Shown: positions 12,134 to 24,458 of the stretch, one piece after another
Position numbering within the stretch: position 1 is the first letter of the stretch
How the letters are laid out: each line of letters starts with the position of its first letter
Assembly (NCBI GenBank): GCA_008508345.1
Contig: QNGE01000133.1
Coordinates: 205,206 to 269,205, forward strand
Length of the DNA stretch: 64,000 nucleotides
Source of the DNA: Paragonimus westermani
Taxonomy: Eukaryota; Platyhelminthes; Trematoda; Plagiorchiida; Troglotrematidae
Reading direction: 5' to 3'
Translations under genes and position numbers: made by a program
The notes under the pieces: generated by a model
Databases searched by the model: none
What the model was told of the DNA's origin: nothing
What the model saw: only the letters and a program-made list of their open reading frames with translations

Positions 12134-15127
12134 AATTATATGGGCGCACTCAACCAGCGCACTAGTTAAATTTGAGTCCCGATATGACCTACAGATGTTT
12201 TTTACTGCGGCAAAACAAGCACAAATGTACTTTCAGGGTTTCACCACACCCCGTGACATAGAGGATATAAGTCAAAACATATAGTGCATGTATTTCATCA
12301 GAAGCATTGTTATTTTTTATTAGACGTTATTATCGACTTCATAGTTTTGTCCGCCACATTTTATTTCAGCTCAGTCCGTAGGAATTGTGACGAGTGCCAG
12401 TGATACCCAGCCTCCCCACCCGTGAGCTTCAGAGGTCCCACTATGCTGTAGCACCAAGGAGGGTAACAATTCACTCATTTTTTTAAATAGAAGTGACAGA
12501 GAGTTACATTTGAATGTAAAGTTTCTGGTTACCATTTTAACACCACCGATTGGCAAACAAGTTCAACACCAGCGCTATTGCATCCATAACCCCGCTCACA
12601 ACCAGATGCATAATCACTTGACTGAGCCCATGGGCCATGATAAATTGAAAAAACACCTGCACAAACCGGAAGCGAACCGAACCAACAGAAACAGAATGTT
12701 CGTTCATTCCTCCGGAGGTCATTTGTGTGAAGAAGAATCGCCAAGACAACGAATTCGATTACCGTAATAGTTGATACCAACTCAGATGCAAGCTTTCTCT
12801 CAAGTCAGTATTGTGTACCGTTCACTCCGACAGATAAATTTTTGGATTTTGCTCTGTCAGATCCTCAGTAACCAGAGGACAACGGTAATTCACGTTACGA
12901 AGTTCACGCGGTCGTCGAGAAAGACTAACTCAACCAATATAAAGTGCCAAGGTAGATGCGTCAATTCAGCTTCATACTAAACTCTGCAACAAAGGGGTTG
13001 GGTTTGTTTAGATGTCCAACGAAATGAAAGATAAAAGGAAGATGGTTAGACCAGGTTCTTGCAGATAGATGTATGTAAAAAGATCTGATGAGGGTTGTGG
13101 TAATCCAGTTGGAATGATATGAATAGAGGAACCGGGTTGCGTCACGTACAGCTGAGTGATTAGGAGCGTACGCACACTGTGAAGCGGTAAAATCAGCCAG
13201 TAGCTGATCAAATATTACACTACAACGAAGCAAATGTTTTGGCGAACTGGCTACAGTACACTCTTTCGACCAAAAATCAGGGAAGACAACTTGCAACGAT
13301 AGCTTACGGAGTAGGGAGCACATAAAGCTGGGAAAGTCAACTGGCTAACTGGTGTAGAGTGGTGACAGAATTTAGGGGCTTGACATGAAACGAAGGTTTC
13401 CCAATATCGGTGAAAACACGGGGAACATGAAATGGCTGTTGCTAAGGTAGCTGCCGATGGTTGCGTGTATGATAAAAGTTGAAAACCACACTCCACATTT
13501 GTCCTTTACTTCCTTCCCGCCCGATGGTCATCTTCTTACACTCTCCTTGGTAACAATTGCGAACATTTCTTTCAAGAACCAACAGGACCATTCTAAACAC
13601 GCGTGCAAAAAACGCTCCTCCTATAAAAGTTAATTTCAATATATCACTAAATTTTGTTACCGTTCAATTCCCGAAGTTTGTTCTCGTGCAGTTTGTCCAT
13701 CCTCGTTTGCCACGTCTTGACTTGTGTTTGTGTCCCTCAGTTTCACTGAAGTTTTATCGCTCCGTCATTACGCAGCTTGTCCTGTTTGGACCAGTGCACG
13801 TGAATTGTCTGCCTGGAACTTACGAAGTTGGTTGAGTCATTGTCATGTTTTGTTCTTATTTTCTTCACTTTATTTCTTATTATCTTTCGTGTGTTTTAAC
13901 ACTTCACTAGTAAGAAGCTCGCTTTTGCGACCTTTCTTTCTTGGTTGATCTGGTTGCTCAAGAAGCTCATAGTTTGCAGACGCTCGTGGCATCACAGCCC
14001 ATCCACAGACGCTGTGAATAGACTAAGCGTAGCTAAGGAAAACACTGAGGATCGTGGGTTAACAGTGTGTAATAACTCCGTTTTTGCGGTTATCAGATTT
14101 ATCAGCCGGTTGACCAAAGCTTGCCGGCCCGTATTTTGCGATGGCCAACCAAATACAGTCTAATGCCCATGATTCAAGGATGCGTTCTCTTGTTTAGCAG
14201 TCATCTTAAACTTCCCGAAGACAATCGCATGGTTGTGTATGCCCTCAGTGCCACTGCTTGTGTAGGATAGGCCCACTCTTTATATTCAGCAAGTGGCTGC
14301 TGATCCGTGAGTGACCTTCACTGATGGCAACATCAAAACATTACTGAATGTTTCCAGTGTTCCCATCTCAGTTTATTCATTGTATACGCCCTCTTATGCA
14401 TCTTCTATGGTCTTTACAGCAACTGGTTTATGGATAATAGACTGTCTCCTGCTTCATATGGTGGTAGCATGATTGGGGTCATTAAAGATAGGCACAGACT
14501 ATGTCCAGGGTTGTTTGTGTGGATGGTGCCAGTGCCACCGGGAGTGAACGAAGAGCATTTAAACTCTTTCTGCTGCAACTCGATGTTCACCTTGGTAACA
14601 CTTGGTGATGGACGAAAGATCATTCGAAAAGTACTCAGAGGACATGATATGAAGAAATGTACGGGCAACACAGTTATGACTGTGGGCTTGCCAAAAATCG
14701 TACCACAACTCTTTCGAGGGTGTGCCTTTGAAATTCAACAGCTTCATGCGAAAATCTAAATTTTATGGGGCCGACAGGGTAAATGATAATGGAGAGAAAT
14801 CAGCCCATCCGCTTTATTGTTTTAGAGATCTAGTTAAGACAGCCAAGCAGCCTTGCCTCAAGGATAGGTTCTAACGAACAACCTGGTGGGTGTTTTTGGT
14901 GTTCCTCAGGGGCTTTTTATACTCTCGCGGAACCCTAACGAAACCTTCACTTCAGACTTAGAGTGAATGTTTCTACGAGTGGAGGCTTCCGATGGAGGGG
15001 AGTGGGTAATATGCTTTTGTTGGTAGAGTGATGAATCAGTGTCTGACATACTGGATACGTATGACGTCACGGTGCATCTTCTGAAGGTTGCTTTTCCACC
15101 TTTTCACGCATCATATAGTATTAATGC
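12134..15127. other. Upstream region of the ferlin-like gene; nothing else recognised
   Basis: This would hold the 5' untranslated part and promoter of the minus-strand ferlin-like gene. Both strands have several overlapping open frames of 60-120 codons (for example 12961-13323 minus and 14430-14759 plus), but none shows a conserved motif. I do not call any as a gene. Confidence 0.4.
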
Positions 15128-15180
15128 ATATTTCTCAACGCGTTTGTGTGGAGCACGCTCGGATAAGCGCGATCAATGCA
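15128..15180 (-). repeat. Partial copy of an interspersed retroposon-like repeat (3' end motif)
   Basis: The plus strand reads ATATTTCTCAACGCGTTTGT, then GGAGCACGCTCGGATAAGCG and CGATCAATGCAGAT. The same order of words is found at 15411-15470, 22856-22912 (with its mirror 25116-25172) and, inverted, near 50256-50312. The element's own orientation is taken as minus, so that the AT-rich tail is at its 3' end. Only the terminal 50 bp or so are recognisable here. Confidence 0.6.
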
Positions 15181-15338
15181 GATGCGTTCAGGAAGACTGC
15201 GGTCGATAATGAACGCAGCTTTAGCAAACTGGCCATTCAAGCTGTAAACGAGGCTTCTCAAACTGATGGCTGTCTGATAACAATGGGTGCGTTTTCGGGC
15301 GCCAGACATGTGACGAAATGCTCTATTTGAGTGGATTC

Positions 15339-15410
<72 letters not shown>
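15339..15410. repeat. (TAA)n microsatellite, about 24 uninterrupted units
   Basis: A perfect TAA/ATT trinucleotide run of about 72 bp. It abuts the repeat motif at 15411, and AT-rich trinucleotides occupy the same place in other copies of the family. It therefore looks like the 3' tail of a retroposon on the minus strand rather than an unrelated microsatellite. Confidence 0.95.
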
Positions 15411-15411
<1 letters not shown>

Positions 15412-15470
15412 GTATATTTCTCGACGCATTTGTGAGAAACACACTCATGAAAGCGTGGTCAACGTAATGA
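15411..15470 (-). repeat. Second partial copy of the retroposon-like repeat, with (ATT)n tail
   Basis: Directly after the TAA run the plus strand reads GGTATATTTCTCGACGCATT, then TGTGAGAAACACACTCATG. It is diverged from the copies at 15128, 22856 and 50312 but collinear with them. In the minus orientation the body ends in GAGAAATATACC followed by (ATT)n, as expected of a non-LTR retroposon with a microsatellite tail. Confidence 0.55.
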
Positions 15471-16640
15471 TTTTTAAGCATATGCATATTTGAACACCAA
15501 ATTTGAAAATTGTACAACGAGTCAGCTATGTGAGTAGAGCAACAAAACAGACAAAAACAGACATTATATGGAGGGAAAATTCAAGTTTAGGCAGGAAACT
15601 TTGAGCCTAATAGTTCTGAGACGATAGTACTTGAGATCTGCATAATTCGACAAAATAAATGATTTTTTACATCAATTTGAACTCCACAAGGTGATCGCCG
15701 GCTTGATGCTCAAGGTCGTGCCAAAAAACAGTAGTTGGAGGATGGAGAAGGAGTATTGACGAAGAATTCGACCATTATTCTAAGTAGATAATCTCGAAAA
15801 AATGTGCAGAAAATGCTATCATGATGTGGGCGAGGTGGGGACGTATATACTTTCGCGGGGAACGCATGGACCTCTCGACCGGACGTCATTCTCCGCGCAA
15901 ATTCCTAAGAATTTCGAAGAGCTCGCGATATGACCAACCACTGAGGAATTTTAAGTGTCCCGGCGAGGTGAGATGTTTTCTCGAACGGGATATATCAGTG
16001 AAACCAAGAATGGAGGGCGGAATCATGCGACAAACGGGATAACGTGAAATGAACTATGTGAGGCATGGCGAACAATGGAACAAGTGATATTCTGGCCTAA
16101 CCTTCTGTGATGTTAATAGCATTGTGTTGATTGATAAAATATATACCACATGCGAACGCCTGCTACTAAGTAACGCGAGAAGAGATCGATTATGAGCAAT
16201 TCCTAGTATACGATTATTGCCGAATTTAGATGTCAATCATCTTTGTGCAGACGGTATATAGAATGAGAACAATGTCTGACAATACCGAGAGGTTTTCGGG
16301 TGGTCTATCAGGGGAGAAAAGGGAAGAGTTGCAACTCGAGGTTATTATGCAGTCACGAGACGAACAGTTTGAGTTTCTTCGAACGATTTTAACGTGCACA
16401 GCTTTTGCATGGTAGGTTACAACTCAGACACAAGCTATCAATAATTATGGGGTAAGGGTGTACCAGGATGATTGGGTTGTTATCAACAGACATGTATATT
16501 GACGCCTATACGTGTTGACTATAGACATAGTTTCTTGTTCGTTTGCAAGTCTAAAAGTAAAACATCGATTCTGAAATCGGTAGTTCTGATCGGTTCGGGG
16601 GGTGCGTGACCTTACATCACGCAAAACAGTGGGTTTTTCG
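15471..16640. other. No recognised gene
   Basis: Short open frames only (for example 15821-16042 and 16230-16415, plus strand). The last 150 bases or so before 16641 are probably the 3' untranslated part of the minus-strand CR1-like element, but I could not place its 3' end or tail. Confidence 0.35.
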
Positions 16641-18734
16641 TTAGATGTTATTGGGCCAGTTTTCAAAGATAACGTCCTCAGACAAGTAGAGCTTGAAAAT
16701 GGACATGACGTTGGTCATTGTTAGGAAAGTTTCCAAGTTTCGTTTGAGTTGCTGTATATTCTTACTGGACCCAATTGCATACGGGAGTTTGTTCCAAATG
16801 TAGGAATATTTTACTAGGAAAAAATTTGAACGCAGTTTTTCCGGGATTTAAGAGATGCCAAGGTGAAGTCCTTGTTTCTGAGGTTATACTTCGGCCTGTT
16901 TTGTAAAATAGTCACGAAACTGACGGTGAATTTATTGCCATTGACCAGATTATACATGCGTGAAAGGTTGAGCTTGAGTCGCCGTAATCAGAGAAAATCG
17001 AGTGCAAGCATCCGGCAGCGTTCTCTGTAGCTCAGAGAGGATGGGTAACCTAATAAGCTCCTCGTGAATGCACGTTGGAGGCTTTCCAGAGTTAGTCTAT
17101 CAGACTTGCATAGGTGGCTATATTTGAACGTGCAGTACTCAAACTGAGGTCGTACACATAGTTTATAAAGGTGTAACCGTGCGGCAGGTAGGAAGAATGA
17201 GTGTTTAATGTAGCCTATCGTCCGTCTGGTTTTAACGACTAGGAAGGATATTTGTTCTGCGAAGCTGAATGAGTTTGAGTAGCGTAAACCCAGGTCACGT
17301 ATTGAGTTGGCGGCTGATATGCTGTGACCGTCCAGCTTTATAAAGCCATCTGATACGTGACAACCATGCACAACGATAGCGGATTTATTAGCTGGAAATT
17401 TCATCAGCCAGTTTTGACACCAAGTCCCTAATGGCACGGGGTCCTTCCGTATATTTTCTAAAGATGGATTTAGATTGCCAGCAGGAAAGCTGTGAACAAG
17501 TTTGATATCATCAGCGAATAGGAATAGTTTGCCATGCTCGATAACTTGACATATATCGTTTATATATATGAGAAATAGTAATGGTTTCAGAACACTTCCT
17601 TTTATCACCCCACTAGTACCTGGTCTGGGTGTCGAGCTATTGTCTCCTATTTTCACTGTTTGTGTGCGGCCTGTAAGGTATGACGAAAACAAGTTAAGCA
17701 ATGGATCACGAATACCAAAGGATGCTATTTTGAGCAGAAGACGCTTATGAGGCACACGGTCGAAAGCCTTCGTCATGTCCAACAGTATAATAATAATCGC
17801 CTCACCGGTGTCAGTAGATTCTGTCACATGGTCAAGAAATCCTAGCTGGCATGTCATGCAAGAACGTTTGTTAAAAATCCCATGCTGGGAGTTGTTTATA
17901 AGGTTTCGTGATGACAATAATTCGACCATGCGGCATTTTACTATCCTTTCCGACACCCTAGAACAAATTGAAGTATGGTTAATGGGACGATAATTGCCGA
18001 AGTCATGTCGCGAGCCACTTTTATAGAGGGGCACAATTGCAGAGTTTTTCCATCGAAGAGAGAATGAGTCTGATGTTAGAGGTGTATAAATATTAAGCAG
18101 AAGTGGAGGGATGCCTTCCTCTCCGTATTGCAGATCAGCGGGGTGAATGCCATCAGGACTAGGTAGGTGAGAAGGTTTGATAATAGCTAACTGAGAGTGT
18201 ATGAGCGCTGCATCAACAGGGATATGACTTAGGGAGGTACTTGTACTTACAGGAGGAGGGGGGCAGTATGTGTCCTTCAGTGTTGAAAGAAGCAGCGATG
18301 TATGAATAAAAACCTCACAGATTGTTAGAGGATCATCTACAGTGGTTGCGTCCTGCTGTGTCATTACTGAGATGGCAGGGTCTCCCCCATTATTCCTGCG
18401 TCTCATCAACTGCATCAACTGCGAGTTCTTATCTGTGCAGTTAAGCGCACGTTCTTGCTCGCTTATGTGGAGCATTTGGGTGCTATATTCAATTGCATTG
18501 AACATTTTATGCATTTGTATGATGAAAGAGAAGTCGCACGTTTTCCCGTACCTTGATTTAAGACTTTTGAGCTTGCCTTGCTATTTTGGAGTGAAACGTA
18601 TGCCGTTACCGTACACATTACGGTGTTTTGACTTTTGCGGAGACAAGATGTTCACGCAAGACCTGAAGTGTTCATTGAATGCCTCGGTTGCAATACTGGG
18701 ATCGAAGGTAAGAAAAAATGTTCCATTCCAGAGG
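16641..18734 (-). pseudogene. Reverse transcriptase part of the CR1-like element
   Basis: A 508-codon stretch (18514-16988) stays open. Counting from its first Met, I see SPDGIHP near residue 119, the NYRPI motif near 174, palm motif A (LLDMTKAFDRVPH) near 244, motif B (SGVIKGSVLKPLLF) near 301 and the catalytic FADD box near 333 (plus-strand bases 17503-17517). Thumb-like PQFEYC and LGYPS blocks follow. Motif B normally reads GVPQGSVLGP, so Pro, Gln and Gly are substituted here. Reading through the TGA at 16988-16990, the frame continues with RRLKLNL and then, after one more shift, ends with IFENWPNNI and a stop at 16641-16643. Upstream, a segment with one TAG (18581) links it to the endonuclease. 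The protein would copy the element's RNA at the target nick, but this copy cannot make a full product. Confidence 0.93.
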
Positions 18735-19550
18735 TCTCAGCAGTGTGGTGAACACGTTCCAGTCGACGAGTGTAGTTTGGCGGTAGTGTATGACGGTCGA
18801 CTCTTTAGCAGCTTTTAGGTCGAACATTAAGTTAACTATGTTATGGTCACTCCCTGGAAATTGTTCCAAGATGGATACCGTGGCGGAAAAGGTGCCTGTG
18901 GCGAAGATGAGGTCTAAAGTGTGGTGCTGTCTGGTAGGCGCTAAAACATGTTGCCGACATCCGTTTTCTTGGACGCATGCAAGGAACTTAGCTTGACTTG
19001 CGGGGCAGTAAAAGAGGCTCAAGGTATATTGAGCATGTTGAAGTCTCCGCCAATTATTTTGTACTGTGGAGGTAAGGTTGATACATAGTTCAGTCCATTA
19101 ATATGGATCGTCATGTCCGCCTGAGTGGCGTTAGGTTGTCTGTAGACACATCCTAAGAGTAATTCACAGAGTTCAGTCGACGCTAACAGCCACACGGAGT
19201 CATCTATCATACCAAGGCATGGCTCGTCGAGTATATGTGCAGAATATTGCTCCCTTAGCTAGATTAAACATCCTCCACCTCGTCCTACACCAAGATTTCT
19301 GCGGAACGCATGATAACCTATAACGTTTGGTTGTGTCTGGAGTCCCAGGGGTGCATCAAGCTCCAGTGACTAGAATAATATAAGGATTATATAAGAATAT
19401 AAAGGACATAAAGATGTGCATCTTATTAGTTAGCAAACGTGCATTGAAAGGCAACAAACTAAGTGCATTTTTCTTGTTCGGCACCATTTTTATACTTTTA
19501 AAAATGTCTACAACAGAAACATCTTTGTGATTCGAGGACTCTGGTGACAA
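18735..19550 (-). pseudogene. Endonuclease part of the CR1-like element
   Basis: The N-terminal strand reads LLPFNARLLTNK (the usual Asn of this nuclease family), followed by SFIFLYNPYIILVTGA, where active copies would have a Glu-Thr. After a frameshift come GRGGGCLI, then LLGCVYRQPN, GGDFN (bases 19037-19048), the TLDLIF block and GSDHNIV. These are the ordered motifs of the apurinic endonuclease-like domain that nicks target DNA in CR1, jockey and related elements. The frame is broken near 19300-19350 and by a TAG in the GGGCLI-LREQ segment. It is therefore a relic fused in arrangement to the reverse transcriptase downstream. Confidence 0.88.
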
Positions 19551-20801
19551 AAGTGATAACGTGAAAGTCTGACATATTTGGCATGCTAACAGATGTACCT
19601 ACAAACAAAATAACATCCGTATCAACAACAATGATCCTCGATGACCGCAGTCATGAGAAATTACTTGGGGTGGGATGGCATGTGGCGAAAGACTGTTTCA
19701 GTGCTTCGCGTATCCCTATAGAAAAAGCCGCTCACTCATAGGGGTTTACTGACCAGTGTCGTGTCGGCATACTGCTCAGGGTTCACTCTGCCACTACCCC
19801 TCGACGTCAAACACTGTTTCAGTAATTGTGTGCCGCGAATATCAAACGATATGCACCTTTAGAAGAAAGGCACCAAATACAATGAGTAAGGGGTCGAGGG
19901 ACGTGAAGTTGACAGATTCATTAGTCATGCCACGTTGCATCGAACCCCGTGAAAAAACACCAAGGCTCTCGGAGTTACGTTTTCTGACACCTGCGAAAGG
20001 GTATATGCAGCCATCGATTATCTCTTGCAGATCTCAAGAGATAACATCTGTTGCTCATTAGTAAGAAAATCTCGGGCTGCACTCCCTGTAGCCTCCGTCT
20101 AGCCCGAGAATAATGCTGACCGCCAAGATATTGGTCGTCAAATTTATGAGGTTTATAACGGCTGAGCTCAGGATTATCTTTAATAGCACCACATGTTGGA
20201 CAGGCCCCGACGTGATGTTACGGTACTTGTCGCCTCGTCACATTTACGGACTACCGCGTTCAACTAATTCGTGACTGTAATCACAGCTGCCGTCGTTCCG
20301 TCCAAGTTAAACCCAGCAGGCATAAATCCTTCAGGAATCTACAGTGCATGTGTGGTTGAGTGGCCCGACCACTCTATGGGGGCCTGTGTATTCATGACCA
20401 CACAACAAGAGTTGCATGGAAACGTGCTTTCGGAGATGATGGTTCACATACCACCGTGGTGGGCGGAAGGCTGACTGGCAGAATTCAGTTCCCCAGTACT
20501 CCTCGTTACTCTTCAAGTCGCACTATACATGGCGCTCAAATGAGGCTGCACAGTCCAGTGACATTTGAGGCTCTCGCTCTGGAGGGAGTTAACGCCGCTT
20601 TGGCAGAAGTAGCGTACGCGGTTGATATGTCGACAGTCGCGCGGTTTGACAAGTCCCCCCGGGAGATTTGCGATGGAGGGTTCATTCGGAAGAACCTGGA
20701 TTCTGTGATACGTCGGAAAAGACGTGAGGAATCCTATTGGATTTGGTGCTGTTAAGACCCTCTGGTTATTAGTTCAGCGAGAATATACAATACAGAAATC
20801 G
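19551..20801. other. No recognised gene
   Basis: This lies 5' of the minus-strand CR1-like element, where an ORF1 would be expected. I see no zinc-knuckle or coiled-coil ORF1. A 131-codon plus-strand frame at 20360-20755 is open but shows no motif I know; its stop falls just before the inverted-repeat arm. Confidence 0.35.
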
Positions 20802-23800
20802 CACGCCAAGAGAATAATCCCTGGATGGAGCTGTGTGATGTTTGGCCGAGTGGTATTGTCTTAAGTGGAATCCAGGGATTAGATGATAACCCGAGATAAA
20901 TGATTGGGAAAACATCCTGGGACGACATGAGGTAGTATGAATCTTCTTAAGGAGAAACCGCAGAAACCAGCTCTGAAAAGTGGAAGATACTTCTAGAATT
21001 CTCATATTCGATTATGAGCGACACTCAATTTACCCGAATTTTTCGGAAGATGACAGCTGAAATTTTTACGGGAATGCGACAGCTGTGGTAACTTGTGGGT
21101 GATATTCAACTTACGTAAAACCAAGATACCGTACTATTCACCAGTAATCACCGGTAGCTAAAATATAACTGGTTAATTTAATTATTTCTGTGAGTTCAGC
21201 CTTCAAAGGAGTCTTGGTCTCGGGGTCACTGACTGAAAGTTGCGAGACGATCGGGCCATCCGGGTGTTACTCAAAACGGACGTGGCTCAGCGTTCAAACA
21301 TGATGTTTCGCGAGCGTCTAATCTGAGGTCATTTCTATGGCGGTAAACACGATTACCCGACGACAGCGTGGTCACAACTCTTGTACCGGTCGTGGCAAAG
21401 ATAGGTACCACCGCTCAGCCCATAACAGAGCGACACCCCGGTATATTCATTCTGTACATAGGGGTTGACTGAAACGCCAATTGGAACGTGATAGACGTGA
21501 TCAGTTGTCAGTGGTGTTCATTTTGTTTACCACCAGATTCCCCTTCTGCCCACCAGTAACAGCTTCTTACTGTTCAGTTATTGCTGAGTCATTGCGGTGT
21601 TGGTTTAAGAACTGCACAAATCGCGTACTTTTTGTCTGGTATTCAAACAAGCTTCATCTCGCTTGTACGGTGCCTTTTGGTTTCACATTCTATATCGTTA
21701 AATATATTATACACTTGCGCGACAAAAGGAGGACTTTGTCAATGCGATTTCGCTTAAAACGCTCATTAGGAAGGCCACCCGAGGTGGTTGAAACGTAGAC
21801 TATTACAACTTGCTCTCAACCTTGCGTTCTTCCCGATCTGTTTATCAAAAACGGAGATACATTTTCTCGCAGTTTCAACCTACAACCTTTGATATCGTTC
21901 CGCCTTCTTGAAGTGAGAGCCTCGCATCATTCAAACAGGCCGTGACGTTTTTATTTTTGTGCAGCACGACGTCAATTCAAAGCGTGGGGTGTTCGATGAC
22001 CACCCTGCTTCCTCCGCTACGGTCGCAGGTCAAAAAGTAATGCTCAAATTCAGTAATCTAACCAGAGCAGAGGACAAATTTTAGTCGATGCAACCGATTT
22101 GACAATGACGTATGACAGTCAATTTTACAACAGCACGAATTTCATTTCGCTTTGTAGTGCATGCATATCTTCTCATAATAATCTATCGACTCTAAGCGAA
22201 AACTTACAATTTTGTTGACAATACACACCGGTCAAACTGCAGCCGAAACAGCCAACCTCACTTTCGTGACAAACTTACTGTTGAAGATTGTGGTGCTGAA
22301 TCCGTCATGCAGCAACGCATAGCCAACGTTGTCACAATCACCTCTCCATAGGTCTTCGTGGGTCTGTCGGTAGAAATAATCTGAGATAATATTGTAGTAT
22401 GCTTCTCCAAGCAAACTTAAACGGCACAAATGACACAATGCAATGTTCATTTGACCCGAACTAGAGTGGCATGCGAACGGGCGTAGGTGATATGTATGTT
22501 ATATTCAAACGTTTATCAAATTGGATGGAAAAAGACTCATATCACGTGGCATGCAAAGTGAAAATTCCAATTATGTCACTTGGAAGAAACAAGATGGCTA
22601 GAGGCTTCTTGTGATTACGCGTTAAGTAATGAGAAGGTTCACAGTTCTCTCATACACCCCTAACAGGTTGTTGACGCTTAAAAGTACTACGGAGTCACGG
22701 AGGTTTATTTAGGCAGCATATATGAGATGTTTAGAGCTGACCTCTTAAGCTCAATAGTTATTCTTTGACCCTGCCCAATCAGCTGATCGGCGTCGAGTCG
22801 GACCAGTGAGGACTCCACGCTACGTCCGTTTGGCGGGCAGAGATAATGATAATCCATATTTCTCAACGCACATGCGAGAAGCACGCTCGGTTATGCGCGA
22901 TCACTGTAGATATTTACAAACCATACAAAACGAATAATTTAACAGTAGCACGAAGGTGAAGTTTGTTGCAAGGATTACGTGGTCAAAGAGAAAATGACTG
23001 TATTTTATGGAACTTTGACGCACGCAACAGAGAAAGAGATAGTTCGCTCATTCCACAGATTTAGTCTCAAAAACGGGATGTTACACTAATTTAGTTTCCA
23101 AGGTTGTGGGATGGGCGATTTTTCAAATATTTCAAGGTCACTCCGGGAGGATGTCGGTGTAACGCGCAACCGAAACCAGCGAGCGCACACGGATTGAATT
23201 TGAGTTGTGTAACGGGGCGTGCTGCTGTGTTGTCGGTGCCGTTTTAGCTGTCGTTTGTGTAAGTCGTGTGCATGGCTTACTGGGCCTTCGGCTCATGTTT
23301 GTTCGTATTGTTTCTCTTTTCAGAAATATTGTTCGAACCCCTTCTTCGGAAGAGCGCTGTCCACTGGTGCGTCCACGTTGCCCGAAGGTTGGTCCGCGAA
23401 GTCACGGGCATCCAGAGTAGAGTCGGCTGGCCTGCATGTTACAGTCGGGAGCCGGTTTCCTTTCATACCCGGGAAAAAATAATTTGAACCGCTAAATAAT
23501 GCACTGCGTGGACTTGAAGCCGAATTTTCTCATTGGTTAACCAAGCCGTACGCCGTTAGCAGACATATGTGTAATATGTACGACAAATATTAAACATATA
23601 TATAGACTAAATATACCAGAAATACCTAAGGTGTATGGGGAAAAATCTGCGAACATGTGGAAGCACGTGGTGACTGATGTATAGGTATATTTTGAAAAAA
23701 TATGTTTATATATACGTATATATATTTGCATATACCTATATGTACATATATATATGTATATAAATATATACACGTATATTTATGTGTACAAATAGGTATA

Positions 23801-23953
23801 TGTATATGTATACTTATATACGTAGACGTATGTATGCAATATATATATGCATATGTATATATATGTATGTATACATATATATATACGTATATAGATATAT
23901 GTATATGTGTACTGATGAACGTATTCATATAGGTATGGATGTGGAGTTATATT
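20802..23953. repeat. Left arm of a 6.4 kb palindrome (3152 bp arms)
   Basis: Every position p here pairs with position 48028-p in the right arm (24075-27226). The pairing is unchanged at all six places compared along the arm, so there is no net insertion or deletion between them, and the sequences compared are identical. The left arm is continuous with unique sequence to its left. It contains a retroposon-like repeat copy (22856-23160), short open frames without clear function, and a TA-rich inner part from about 23570. See the findings for why the right arm is probably an assembly or read artefact. Confidence 0.95.
22856..23160 (-). repeat. Retroposon-like interspersed repeat copy (about 300 bp)
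   Basis: It begins on the plus strand with ATATTTCTCAACGCACATGC, then GAGAAGCACGCTCGG, and runs to GGTCACTCCGGGAGG. Its reverse complement aligns with 50013-50312 through many shared words in the same order: GAGTGACC, CATCCCAC, AATTAGTGTAACATCCC, TTGCATGCGTCAAAGTT-like, TTGACCACG, and TTTTGTATGGTTTGTAAATA. The AT-rich 3' end (GAGAAATATGGATTATCATTATC) resembles the tails of the copies at 15128 and 15411. No open frame spans it, so it is probably a SINE-like element or the 3' end of a longer LINE. Confidence 0.75.
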
Positions 23954-24458
23954 CCCATATACATATATATATTACATATATATTATATTATTATTAATAT
24001 TTAATCTTTATATAGATGGAAATATAATATTAATAATAATAAAATGATATATATGTATTATATGTGTACATGGAAATATAACTCCACATCCATACCTATA
24101 TGAATACGTTCATCAGTACACATATACATATATCTATATACGTATATATATATGTATACATACATATATATACATATGCATATATATATTGCATACATAC
24201 GTCTACGTATATAAGTATACATATACATATACCTATTTGTACACATAAATATACGTGTATATATTTATATACATATATATATGTACATATAGGTATATGC
24301 AAATATATATACGTATATATAAACATATTTTTTCAAAATATACCTATACATCAGTCACCACGTGCTTCCACATGTTCGCAGATTTTTCCCCATACACCTT
24401 AGGTATTTCTGGTATATTTAGTCTATATATATGTTTAATATTTGTCGTACATATTACA
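23570..24458. repeat. TA-rich low-complexity centre of the palindrome
   Basis: A long run of TATATA, TACATATA and TATGTATA words. The apparent open frames here (Tyr/Ile-rich on both strands) are composition artefacts, not genes. Because this block surrounds the symmetry point it could itself fold into an extended hairpin. Confidence 0.9.
23954..24074. other. Imperfect centre (121 bp) of the palindrome
   Basis: Moving inward, symmetry first fails at 23954/24074 (ATTCCCATA against ATTTCCATG in mirror). It then returns only in patches such as ATATTAATAATAAT. This central segment acts as the loop or as a low-quality turn-round zone between the two arms. Confidence 0.75.

Larger units (their letters stand above)
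16641..19550 (-). mobile_element. CR1/jockey-like non-LTR retrotransposon, nearly complete but inactive ORF2
   Basis: One element read from 19550 down to 16641 gives an apurinic-type endonuclease, a linker, a reverse transcriptase and a C-terminal tail in the order normal for ORF2 of CR1/jockey elements. At least two frameshifts (near 19300-19350 and near 18730) and stop codons (TAG at 18581-18583, TGA at 16988-16990, TAG near 16814) break it. No ORF1 was recognised upstream (19551-20100). A related, older copy lies on the plus strand at 31892-34817. The two share the same EN-RT layout and phrases such as NPYIILV and the AHP-like N-terminal Asn-x-Arg-Ser/Leu-Leu. Confidence 0.92.

Noticed and set aside
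17025..17045. TAGCTCAGAGAGGATGG, like a pol III A-box
   Set aside because: It lies in the coding part of the CR1-like reverse transcriptase and no B-box follows.
18342..18818. A 158-codon plus-strand open frame
   Set aside because: Antisense to the CR1-like linker region; shadow of the element.
21840..21975. Possible end of a reverse transcriptase (plus strand, with a SLASFKQAVTFLF block) inside the palindrome arm
   Set aside because: Resembles the SFK-type tail of CR1-like proteins, but only about 20 residues match, a stop intervenes, and no other block is near.
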